From the NCBI GenBank assembly GCA_025450725.1, contig JANWLQ010000053.1, forward strand, positions 1-33,619: DNA of 33,619 nucleotides, given 5' to 3'. Positions 16,076 through 23,375 of the stretch are shown here, piece by piece (within the stretch, counting starts at the first letter, position 1; each line of letters starts with the position of its first letter). Source of the DNA: Terriglobales bacterium. GTDB taxonomy: Bacteria; Acidobacteriota; Terriglobia; Terriglobales; SCQP01. Under the pieces are notes generated by a model that worked only from the letters and a program-made list of their open reading frames with translations, had not been told where the DNA came from and did no database searches. A program made the translations under genes and the position numbers.

Positions 16076-16920
16076 ACGGCATAAGCCGAAAACTGGGCGA
16101 GGCGCGCCTCACGATTATTACCGACCGCACCTATTTTCTTGATGGGGGCGCGGCCTTCGGTGTGGTTCCAAAAACACTCTGGTCCCGGCAAGCTCCAGCC
16201 GACGAGTTGAACCGCGTGCGCTGCAGCTTGAACTCGCTCATCGTCGAACTCCATGGCCGTCTCATCGTGATTGAAACCGGTTGCGGCAATAAGCTTGATG
16301 AAAAGCAGATCGCCAACGCCGGCCTCGACCCGAGGCGTGATTATCTCGAGCGTTTCGCCGCGGCCGGCTTCAGGCCCGGATCCGTGAACCTCGTCGTCAA
16401 TTCACACTTGCACTATGACCACTGCGGCTGGAACACGGTGCGCGGCGCTGACGGCCACGTGGTGGCAACGTTTCCCGAGGCGACCTACCACGTCCAGCGC
16501 GACGAATGGGAGCACGCGCGCCTGCAGCATGAGCGTGACCGGGTTAGTTATCTAACCGACAACTATGATCCCCTCGTCGCTTCCGGCCAAATGCGGCTTC
16601 TTACCGGTGATGGCGAACTGCTCCCCGGCGTTTCGGTCATGCGTCTCGCCGGCCATACGCGCGGCATGCAGGCGATTCTGGTGCGCTCCGGCGGGGAAAC
16701 GGCTTGCTATGTTTCCGATCTGATGCCAACCCATTGGCACCTTAAGCCGACCTGGCTCATGGCATTTGATTTATATCCGCTGGAGACGATCGCCAACAAG
16801 CATAGAATCCTGGAGCAGGCGGCGCGCGAGCGGTGGCTGATCGTGTTCACCCACGATCCGGAGCACGCGTGGGGATACGTTGAGTTGAGCGGCGGCCACT
16901 ACGTCTTCGTTCCCGCCTGA
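16039..16920 (+). CDS. MBL-fold metallo-hydrolase
   Basis: 293 residues. The metal-binding HxHxDH motif is intact (SHLHYDHCG: H123, H125, D127, H128), followed by GHTRGMQ, YVSDLMPTHWH and FTHDPEHAWG, which supply further ligands of a binuclear zinc site. The layout (an N-terminal dodged strand RCSLNSLIVELHG, then IETGCGN) resembles the quorum-lactonase/AiiA-like and generic MBL hydrolases, but nothing here fixes the substrate. There is no signal peptide. The start at 16039 overlaps dedA by 37 bp; no in-frame ATG is seen soon after it, so this start is the best available. It is the last gene of the coupled run that begins at 10550. Confidence 0.85.
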   Translation: MAPAAKGKEESIDGISRKLGEARLTIITDRTYFLDGGAAFGVVPKTLWSRQAPADELNRVRCSLNSLIVELHGRLIVIETGCGNKLDEKQIANAGLDPRRDYLERFAAAGFRPGSVNLVVNSHLHYDHCGWNTVRGADGHVVATFPEATYHVQRDEWEHARLQHERDRVSYLTDNYDPLVASGQMRLLTGDGELLPGVSVMRLAGHTRGMQAILVRSGGETACYVSDLMPTHWHLKPTWLMAFDLYPLETIANKHRILEQAARERWLIVFTHDPEHAWGYVELSGGHYVFVPA

Positions 16921-17006
16921 GCGACCGCCTCATTCCACGCTGATTCGAAAGTTCACATCTGCATCACATTGAAATAGAAGTTTGTGAACCCAAAAAGGAG
17001 GGTGCA

Positions 17007-17837
17007 ATGAGTACAGTTCGCAGTATTGACCGCAGGCTCTATGTCCGACGCCAATTGGACCGGGAAGCGCCCGTCAATCGCGTCGGGCTGGCGGGCGCGG
17101 AAGTGCCGCGCCAAATGGAGTGGAACGGCGTATGGACCGGGTACATGACCTTCGCCGGTCTGGCGATTTTATTGACCTCGTTTGTCTTCGGCGTTGGCTT
17201 TTCCTCACTCAATCCGATGCAGGCGAGTTCCTGGTCGGGCGCGGGCGGCGGCGTCGCGGTGTGGTCGGTGATCGTCGTTTTGATCTCGCTATTCTTCGGC
17301 GCCTGGGTGGCAGGGCGCACACCGCGCACCTCGAAACGGCACGGCATGATGCGCGGCATCACACTGTGGGGCATGGTGCTGCTCACGACATTGCTCCTGG
17401 TCGGATGGGTCGCCGGGACCGCCGTGAGCGCCGCCGGTGGCATTGCGGGTTCCGGCCTGGGGACGGCGGTGAACACCACGGCCACCGCGCTGCAGGGCCA
17501 GTTGCAAAGCAGCGGCATCAACGTGACGCAAGCGCAGGCGACGACGATTGCCGGCCAGCTCGCCGCGGGCGACCGCAGCGGAGCGGCCAATACGCTCGCC
17601 ACCGACGCCAACATTTCAACCGCGCGCGCCAACTCGGCGCTGGCGCCGGTTAGCGGCGCGACATCGGGCGTGGCCAGCACAGCCGCCACGGGGGTGAAGC
17701 AGGGCGGCGCCTCGTTGAGCTGGGGCCTGTTCTGGATAGCGCTCATTGGTCTGGGCTGCGCCCTGTTGGGCGGGGCGGTGGGCGGCGGCGGCATGGCATT
17801 GCGCCGGCCAGCGACACCTCGTCCTTCGGCTGCATAA
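17007..17837 (+). CDS. membrane protein of unknown function
   Basis: 276 residues with a strong ribosome-binding site (AAAGGAGGG, about 16994-17002) before the ATG. A basic N-terminus is followed by four hydrophobic segments: about residues 47-68, 80-98, 120-143 and 236-258. Between the third and fourth lies a ~90-residue Ala/Thr/Ser/Gln-rich, probably extracytoplasmic or loop region with VTQAQATTIAGQLAAGDRSGAANTLAT. A Gly-rich C-terminal helix (LLGGAVGGGGMALRR) ends the protein. Some databases label similar proteins PhnA-like, but I see no PhnA motif and do not adopt that name. The next gene starts 7 bp downstream. Function unknown. Confidence 0.7.
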   Translation: MSTVRSIDRRLYVRRQLDREAPVNRVGLAGAEVPRQMEWNGVWTGYMTFAGLAILLTSFVFGVGFSSLNPMQASSWSGAGGGVAVWSVIVVLISLFFGAWVAGRTPRTSKRHGMMRGITLWGMVLLTTLLLVGWVAGTAVSAAGGIAGSGLGTAVNTTATALQGQLQSSGINVTQAQATTIAGQLAAGDRSGAANTLATDANISTARANSALAPVSGATSGVASTAATGVKQGGASLSWGLFWIALIGLGCALLGGAVGGGGMALRRPATPRPSAA

Positions 17838-17844
17838 TATGTGA

Positions 17845-18132
17845 ATGACCTGTGGGCAATGCGGCAAGGCGATCGCGTTGGCATCGGGGCAGAAAGTGTA
17901 CTCGCGGGATGTTTGTCCGCACTGCGAGGGCGATCTGCACACCTGCCATAACTGCAGGCACTTCGACCGCAATGCCCACAACCAATGCCTCGAGGTCATG
18001 GCCGAGTGGGTGCGAACGAAAGACCGTAATAATTACTGCGACTATTTTTCTGGCGCCGACAGGCAGGGAGGAGGCGGACCCGCCGCCGGCGCCGGTATTC
18101 GTGATCAGTTCGATTCCCTCTTCAAAAAATGA
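17845..18132 (+). CDS. small eight-cysteine (probable zinc-binding) protein
   Basis: 95 residues. Four CxxC-like units appear: C3xxC6, C24xxC27, C34xxC37 and then single C48 and C65, eight cysteines in all, with His26, His32, His35, His39 and His45 nearby. This can bind two metal ions; zinc is likelier than a cluster, but iron-sulfur is not excluded. The segment WVRTKDRNNYCDYF (55-68) looks conserved, and I have an impression of a recurring acidobacterial/deltaproteobacterial family without a name. The C-terminal tail is Gly/Ala-rich and ends in DQFDSLFKK. There is no Shine-Dalgarno sequence at the ATG; the previous gene ends 7 bp upstream, so coupling is likely. It touches the upstream edge of selB. 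Confidence 0.72.
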   Translation: MTCGQCGKAIALASGQKVYSRDVCPHCEGDLHTCHNCRHFDRNAHNQCLEVMAEWVRTKDRNNYCDYFSGADRQGGGGPAAGAGIRDQFDSLFKK

Positions 18133-18170
18133 GGCTCGCTTCTCTTCGCTCCGGCCCGCTGGAGGACCCG

Positions 18171-20078
18171 GTGGCTGCGTGCGTAGTGGTCCCTCGACGC
18201 GTGACGATCGGCACTGCCGGCCATGTCGACCACGGCAAGAGCGCGTTGGTCGAGGCGCTGACCGGCGTCCACCCCGACCGTTTGGCCGAGGAGCGCCGGC
18301 GAGGCATGACGCTGGACCTGGGATTCGGCCACTGCCGGCTCGAACAAGACGGTGTCGCTTTTGAGTGCGGCGTGGTCGACGTACCCGGACACGAGCGTTT
18401 CGTCCGCACCATGCTGGCCGGCGCGGCGGGCGTGGATGTCGTTCTCTTCGTTCTAGCTGCCGATGCCGGCGTGCAGCCGCAAACCGTCGAACATGCCGCG
18501 ATTCTTCGTCTCCTGGGCCTGAGGAGTGGGGTGGTGGCGGTGAGCAAATGCGACCTCGCGGAGGCTGGCCAGCGCGAAAAGGCGCGGCGCGAGGCGGCCG
18601 CGGTGCTGCCTGACTGGCCGGTGGTAGAGGTCAGCGTGCGCGACGGCAGCGGATTGGAGAAGTTGCGGCAAACGCTATGGCTGGCCGCGTCGCGCGCGCC
18701 CGAACGCGACCGACGCGGACCGGCCCGGCTGCCCATTGACCGTGCATTTTCAATGCCGGGCTTCGGCACGGTCGTGACAGGCACTCTGGCGCAGGGCACT
18801 CTCCATGTTGGCGACGAGTTGGAGGTGGCCGGCGGCGATCGGCGGCTACGCGTTCGCGGATTGCAGGCGCACGGCGAGAGCCTTCCAGAAGCGCACGCAG
18901 GCACCCGCGTCGCCGTCAATGTGGCCGGAGCCGAGGCGGGCGAATTGTCGCGCGGCGATGTACTGGCCGAGCGGGGCGTGTACCGCGCCAGCCTGCAAGT
19001 TGATGTTCTTCTCGACCTGCTTCCCGAGGCGAAGCTGAAAGGGCGCGACCGTGCCTATTTTCATTGGCAGGCCGCCGAGCGAATCGCCACCGTGGTTCGA
19101 TTGGAACGGGACGGGCGCGCCGCCCAGCTTCGATTCCAGCAGCCGGTGGCGGCCGCTTGCGGTGATCGATTCATACTGCGCCAGCTTTCACCTCCGCTTA
19201 CGATGGGCGGCGGCGTGGTGGTGGAGCCACATGCGCCGGCCCACCGGACGGCGAGCTTTGAAACTGTCGCCGCCACGTTGCACAAGCTTGCGGCGGCAGA
19301 TGACGACGAGGCGCTGCTGATCCGCATCGAGCGGGCCGGCAGCGCAGGATTGTTAGTCGCCGATTTGGTCGCGGCGCTCGGCCAAAGAACGGACGACCTC
19401 CGCGCGCGCCTCACAAGGCTCGCCCATCGCGGGGAGGTCGTCACTTCCCGCCGCCCTGAGGGGGTAATGCCCGGTCGCGTCATGGCCGCGGCCGAGGCGC
19501 GGATTCAAGCCGCTCTGGCGGCTTTTCATGCCGCGCAACCGAACGAGACAGGCGCCGCACTGGAATTGTTCGAGCCATTCCTTCCGCCGCACTGGGCGGC
19601 GGTCGCCATCGAGCGGCTCACCGCCTCAGGTGTTGTGCAGGCGGTCGCGGCCGGGCGCATCGCGCTCGCCAGCCACAGCCCGCAGCCCGCAGAGGGCGCA
19701 ACCGCGCTCCGGCGAAAAATCGAGGATCATTTCCGCGCCTCGGGCTTGACGATTGCGACGCTGCCGGCAGCTCTCGCCAATTTCGCAGAGGACTTCGCGC
19801 GCGCTCGCGGCATCGTCGCCTCGCTCGCCCGCGAGGGCGCGTTGATCGAATGCCAACCTGGCCTGTTCGTCCATCGTGAAGCGGTGGAGGCGCTGCACCA
19901 GCGCCTGGCGCAGCAGCGTGCGACGCATCCGCGATTCACGGTGACTGACTTCAAGGATTGGACCGGCCTCACCCGCAAGCACGCCATCCCTCTACTCGAG
20001 TACCTCGACCGAATTCGCGCCACCCGCCGCCAAGGCGACACCCGCGAAATCCTCCTCGTCTCCATCCAACGTCAATGA
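18171..20078 (+). CDS. selB: selenocysteine-specific elongation factor SelB
   Basis: 635 residues. SelB is the GTPase that brings selenocysteyl-tRNA to UGA codons marked by a SECIS hairpin. G1 is GHVDHGKS, G3 is DVPGHERFV, and G4 reads SKCD, the form usual in SelB. EF-Tu-like domains 2-3 follow (RAFSMPGFGTVVTGTL, GDRFILRQ), then winged-helix repeats ending in FKDWTGLTRKHAIPLLEYLDR, a hallmark of the SECIS-binding C-terminus. I chose the GTG at 18171 because GGAGGA (18161-18166) sits 4-5 bp before it. An ATG at 18129 that overlaps the previous stop as ATGA would add 14 residues. No selA, selC, selD or obvious selenoprotein lies in the window, but the presence of selB implies selenocysteine use. 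Confidence 0.94.
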   Translation: MAACVVVPRRVTIGTAGHVDHGKSALVEALTGVHPDRLAEERRRGMTLDLGFGHCRLEQDGVAFECGVVDVPGHERFVRTMLAGAAGVDVVLFVLAADAGVQPQTVEHAAILRLLGLRSGVVAVSKCDLAEAGQREKARREAAAVLPDWPVVEVSVRDGSGLEKLRQTLWLAASRAPERDRRGPARLPIDRAFSMPGFGTVVTGTLAQGTLHVGDELEVAGGDRRLRVRGLQAHGESLPEAHAGTRVAVNVAGAEAGELSRGDVLAERGVYRASLQVDVLLDLLPEAKLKGRDRAYFHWQAAERIATVVRLERDGRAAQLRFQQPVAAACGDRFILRQLSPPLTMGGGVVVEPHAPAHRTASFETVAATLHKLAAADDDEALLIRIERAGSAGLLVADLVAALGQRTDDLRARLTRLAHRGEVVTSRRPEGVMPGRVMAAAEARIQAALAAFHAAQPNETGAALELFEPFLPPHWAAVAIERLTASGVVQAVAAGRIALASHSPQPAEGATALRRKIEDHFRASGLTIATLPAALANFAEDFARARGIVASLAREGALIECQPGLFVHREAVEALHQRLAQQRATHPRFTVTDFKDWTGLTRKHAIPLLEYLDRIRATRRQGDTREILLVSIQRQ

Positions 20079-20377
20079 GCAGGCGCCCAAGAGGTACCCA
20101 GACTGCGGGCGGCTTCAGCCAGGGCGTTGTCCACAGTCCAGAGGGGCGTCCCACTCGCCAGGCTGGACGCCAGCAGGTGGGAATCTACCCAGCCCAAACC
20201 CATATCGGACAAGCGGCGGGCGCGGACCATGGCCACAACGCCATCATGGGATGCCACCGATAGCCAGGGGATGGCGGCATAGCGTTCGAGAAGCCCTTGG
20301 CTCCGTTTGCCGAGCAGCAATTCTCCGAACACAATGGGATGACCGACGACGTTAAGACGTCTGATTGGATCATCCAT
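20072..20377 (-). pseudogene. decayed VapC-type PIN-domain toxin
   Basis: From the ATG at 20377 about 101 residues match the C-terminal two-thirds of VapC ribonuclease toxins: GHPIVFGELLLG (conserved Glu), then LGWVDSHLLASSLASGTPLWTVDNAL with the conserved acidic residues of the PIN active site. The expected N-terminal strand with the first catalytic Asp (VDTSxW) is lost. Just upstream the sequence reads SWADQMDD with no preceding DTS, and the spacing to GHPIVFGE is too short. No antitoxin ORF can be recognised between here and the argR promoter; about 210 bp there hold only short broken frames. The gene ends 7 bp inside the selB 3' end. Most likely a dead toxin relic. Confidence 0.6.
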
Positions 20378-20589
20378 CTGATCGGCCCAAGACGGTTCTG
20401 GGGACCCCGGCCTGCGGCCATCTCCGTGGAGATGGGATCGAAGGTGCGGCGGAATTCGATTCACGACAGCTGGCCGCCCTTCGGAATTACGACCACCCCT
20501 GCACGGCGAGCTGCTCGCGCAGCGTGGCCGCGGTGTCGTGGGCGGACCCATAGCGCACCCCGGCAACCTCCGCTCGCTCAAAACAACCA

Positions 20590-20619
20590 TTGACAAGCCG
20601 CGGCAGGTTGCGGTTAAAT
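20590..20619 (+). promoter_or_regulatory. argRFGH promoter
   Basis: TTGACA (20590-20595), a perfect -35 box, and TTAAAT (20614-20619) are separated by 18 bp. Transcription should start near 20626, leaving a leader of about 20 nt before the argR GTG. This is the best sigma70-type promoter in the window. It lies directly upstream of, and partly under, the ARG-box sequence. Confidence 0.7.
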
Positions 20620-20627
20620 ATTCATTC

Positions 20628-20645
20628 GACGAATAATTATTCACT
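20628..20645. promoter_or_regulatory. ARG box (ArgR operator)
   Basis: Compared with the known ARG-box consensus TNTGAATWWWWATTCANW, this site differs at only two outer positions. Its core GAATAATTATTC (20631-20642) is a perfect palindrome. A further perfect palindrome, ATTCGACGAAT (20624-20634), and an ATTCA half-site at 20620-20624 lie next to it, hinting at a weaker second box. The site covers the predicted transcription start and ends at the base before the argR start codon, a position suited to repression. Confidence 0.75.
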
Positions 20646-21128
20646 GTGAGTAAAACTTTCCGGCACGAACAGATCCGCAAGCTGCTGCGCGCACGTCCGC
20701 TGCGCTCGCAGGCCGAGCTCGCGCTGGCGCTGCACCGCGCCGGCGTGGAGACCACGCAGGTCACGCTTTCGCGCGACCTCAAGGAGTTGGGGTTGGTGAA
20801 GACCCCGGCCGGCTACGTCGGCCTGGGCGGGGTTGAGGCGGTGGCGCCGGCGGGCGAAACCGGGGCTGGCACGACGGCCGCCATCAGCCATAGCGAGCAC
20901 ATCCTGGCCGAGTTCGTGCGCGACCTACGCCGCGCCGGCAATTTGCTGGTGGTCAAGACCGCCGCCGGCGCGGCCGCGACTGTGGGCGCCGCGCTCGACG
21001 CCGCGGGCTGGCCCGAGCTCGCCGGGTCGCTGGCCGGCGACGACACGGTTCTCGTCATTTGTGAAGATGCCCGCCGCCGCGGCCTGGTCGAACGCCGCCT
21101 GCGCGAAGCGCTCGCGCGCAAAGGATAA
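20646..21128 (+). CDS. argR: arginine repressor
   Basis: 160 residues, GTG start. The N-terminal winged helix has FRHEQIRKLLRARPLRSQAEL and the recognition helix TQVTLSRDLKELGL (about 38-51). The C-terminal hexamerisation and arginine-binding domain has NLLVVKTAAGAAATVGAALD and the Asp-Asp of GDDTVLVI, which contacts arginine in this family. ArgR hexamers with bound arginine repress arginine-synthesis genes by binding ARG boxes; a good box lies directly before this gene. It is the first gene of argR-argF-argG-argH, so it should repress itself and the operon together. There is no obvious Shine-Dalgarno sequence, fitting a very short leader. argF follows by 4 bp. Confidence 0.95.
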   Translation: MSKTFRHEQIRKLLRARPLRSQAELALALHRAGVETTQVTLSRDLKELGLVKTPAGYVGLGGVEAVAPAGETGAGTTAAISHSEHILAEFVRDLRRAGNLLVVKTAAGAAATVGAALDAAGWPELAGSLAGDDTVLVICEDARRRGLVERRLREALARKG

Positions 21129-21132
21129 ATTT

Positions 21133-22173
21133 GTGAAGACCAATCTGCTCAATCCCACCATTGGCAACCACCATGCGACGCGCGCCACGCTGCCCTATGG
21201 CGGCGTCCCGGCGCCGCGGCTGCCGCGCCTCGCCACCGGCGATCTGATCAACCTCGCCGACCTCAGCCGCAAGGAGTTCCTGGCGCTGCTCGATCTTGCC
21301 GCCGACATCAAGGTCCACCCCGGGCGCTACCGCGACCTGCTGAGCGGATGCGGCCTGGCCATGATTTTCGAAAAGCCATCGCTGCGCACACGGGTGACGT
21401 TTGATGTCGCTATGCAGGAGATGGGCGGGCACGCGGTTTTTCTCGACTTCTCGGAGTCGCCCTTGGGCGAGCGCGAGGACATCGTGGATGTCGCCCGCAA
21501 CCTCGAGTTGTGGATGGACGCCATCGTAGCCCGCACCTTCGGCCACGAATCCATCGAACTGTTGGCCAAGGCCAGTAATGTACCGGTGATCAACGGCCTC
21601 AGCGATTTCAGCCATCCCTGCCAGGCTCTGGCCGATTTCCTCACGCTGCGCGAAACTTTCGAGGAGTATCCGCGCATTAAGCTCGCTTATGTCGGCGATG
21701 GCAACAACACGCTGCACTCGTTGCTTGAAGCAGCGGCGCTGGCGGGTATTGCCATGTCGGTGGCGACGCCGGTCGGCTATGAGGCGGATGCGGGCGTCGT
21801 GCACCGGGTGCAGCAGATGGCAAAGCGCTCGGGCGCCAAGCTCGAGTTCAGCCATAAGCCGCAGGCGGCGCTACGCGGCGCGCACGCGGTTTACACCGAC
21901 ACCTGGGCGAGCATGGGACAGGAGGCGGAGCAGACGCAGCGCGCGCGCGACTTCGCAACGTACCAGGTCAACCAGGCGCTGATGAAGCGCGCCCGTCCCG
22001 GGGCCCGCTTCCTTCACTGCCTGCCCGCGCACCGCGGGCAGGAGGTCGCGGTGGACGTCATTGACTCCGACATTTCCCTTGTTTATCAACAAGCCGAAAA
22101 CCGGCTGCACGCCCAGAAAGCCATTCTGGCCGCGCTCATCCTCGGCAACCATAAAACACGACCCACACCATGA
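21133..22173 (+). CDS. argF: ornithine carbamoyltransferase
   Basis: 346 residues, GTG start. It makes citrulline from ornithine and carbamoyl phosphate. The carbamoyl-phosphate motif is KPSLRTR (81-87; the more common form is STRTR), followed by DFSHPCQALADF (158-169), DTWASMGQE (256-264) and the ornithine-side HCLPAHRG (295-302). HPCQ, SMGQ and HCLP together favour ornithine over acetylornithine as substrate. The N-terminus is about 35 residues longer than in most OTCases (NPTIGNHHATRATLPYGG); the frame is also open further upstream inside argR. A later start is possible, but the GTG directly after the argR stop is well placed. Its stop overlaps the argG start as ATGA, so translation is coupled. 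Confidence 0.94.
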   Translation: MKTNLLNPTIGNHHATRATLPYGGVPAPRLPRLATGDLINLADLSRKEFLALLDLAADIKVHPGRYRDLLSGCGLAMIFEKPSLRTRVTFDVAMQEMGGHAVFLDFSESPLGEREDIVDVARNLELWMDAIVARTFGHESIELLAKASNVPVINGLSDFSHPCQALADFLTLRETFEEYPRIKLAYVGDGNNTLHSLLEAAALAGIAMSVATPVGYEADAGVVHRVQQMAKRSGAKLEFSHKPQAALRGAHAVYTDTWASMGQEAEQTQRARDFATYQVNQALMKRARPGARFLHCLPAHRGQEVAVDVIDSDISLVYQQAENRLHAQKAILAALILGNHKTRPTP

Positions 22174-23375
22174 GCCTAAAAATCGCCCTTGCCTATTCCG
22201 GCGGTCTCGACACGTCCATCATCATTCCCTGGTTGAAGGAACATTACCGCGGTGCAAAAATTGTCGCGGTCATTGGCGATGTCGGCCAGGGCGACGACTA
22301 CGACCGCATGCGCCAGAAGGCGCTTACCACCGGCGCCGATGAAGTCGTGGTGGCCGACCTGGTGAGCGAATTCATCACCGGCTACATCTGGCCCACGCTG
22401 CGCGCCGGCTGCGTGTACGACTACAAGTATTTGCTGGGCACGTCGATGGCGCGTCCGATCATCGCGAAAAAGCAGGTGGAGGTGGCCTTGGCGACGGGAT
22501 GCCAGGCGCTGGCCCATGGCTGCACCGGCAAGGGCAACGACCAGGTACGCTTCGAACTCACCTACAAGGCGCTGGCGCCGGAGCTAAAAGTCATCGCGCC
22601 CTGGCGCGAGTGGGATATCCGGTCGCGCGAGGATGCCATCGCCTACGCCCGCGAGCACAATGTGCCGATCGAGCAGACGGTGGCCAAGATCTACAGCCGC
22701 GACCAGAACATTTGGCACATCAGCCACGAAGGCGGCGCACTGGAGGATCCTTCGCTTGAACCGCCGGAGGACATGTGGCTGCTGACGCGCTCGATCACGG
22801 ACGCGCCGGAGAAGCCCGAGTACGTGACGATCGGCTTCGAGCGAGGTACGCCGGTTTCGGTGAACGGCAAGCGACTGCCCGCGGTCGAACTGCTCACACT
22901 GCTCAACCAGCGCGCCGGCGAACACGGCATCGGCCGCATTGACCTGGTCGAAAACCGTTTCGTCGGCATGAAATCGCACGGCGCCTATGAAACCCCCGGC
23001 GGCACGCTGCTGGTCACCGCGCAGCGTGAAATCGAAGCACTCACCGTGGACCGCTCGACGGCGGAGATGAAACAGCAGTTGGGGCTCGAGTACGCGCGCC
23101 TGGTGTACAACGGCCTCTGGTTCACTCCGCTGCGGGAGGCACTCGACGCCTTCATGGATCGCGCCCTGGCGCAGGCCACCGGCGAGGTCCGGCTGAAGCT
23201 GCACAAGGGGCACGCGCTGGTTGCGGGGCGCACGTCGCCGCAGTCGCTTTACTCCGACACGCTGGCTTCGTTCACCATGGGTGAGCTGTACGACCAGAAG
23301 GACGCAGAAGGCTTCATCAACATCGTCGGGCTGCCGATCAAGATGCAGGCACTGCTCGCACGGGAGCGCCAGTGA
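22170..23375 (+). CDS. argG: argininosuccinate synthase
   Basis: 401 residues, the usual length. It joins citrulline and aspartate, using ATP, to give argininosuccinate. The ATP-pyrophosphatase P-loop AYSGGLDTS (8-16) is at the N-terminus. HGCTGKGNDQVRFE (about 115-128), the citrulline/aspartate-binding signature, and KIYSRDQNIWHISHEGGALEDP are intact. The C-terminal oligomerisation helix is present (LYSDTLASFTMGE and beyond). It is third in the arginine operon, and both its ends overlap neighbours by 4 bp (ATGA with argF, GTGA with argH). That tight coupling should give similar amounts of the three enzymes. Confidence 0.97.
   Translation: MSLKIALAYSGGLDTSIIIPWLKEHYRGAKIVAVIGDVGQGDDYDRMRQKALTTGADEVVVADLVSEFITGYIWPTLRAGCVYDYKYLLGTSMARPIIAKKQVEVALATGCQALAHGCTGKGNDQVRFELTYKALAPELKVIAPWREWDIRSREDAIAYAREHNVPIEQTVAKIYSRDQNIWHISHEGGALEDPSLEPPEDMWLLTRSITDAPEKPEYVTIGFERGTPVSVNGKRLPAVELLTLLNQRAGEHGIGRIDLVENRFVGMKSHGAYETPGGTLLVTAQREIEALTVDRSTAEMKQQLGLEYARLVYNGLWFTPLREALDAFMDRALAQATGEVRLKLHKGHALVAGRTSPQSLYSDTLASFTMGELYDQKDAEGFINIVGLPIKMQALLARERQ

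Noticed and set aside
20378-20640. Small minus-strand frame ending in LREQLAVQGWS upstream of the PIN relic, considered as a VapB antitoxin
   Set aside because: It has no start codon, no ribbon-helix-helix or AbrB pattern and a stop in between. It may be relic sequence, but cannot be named.
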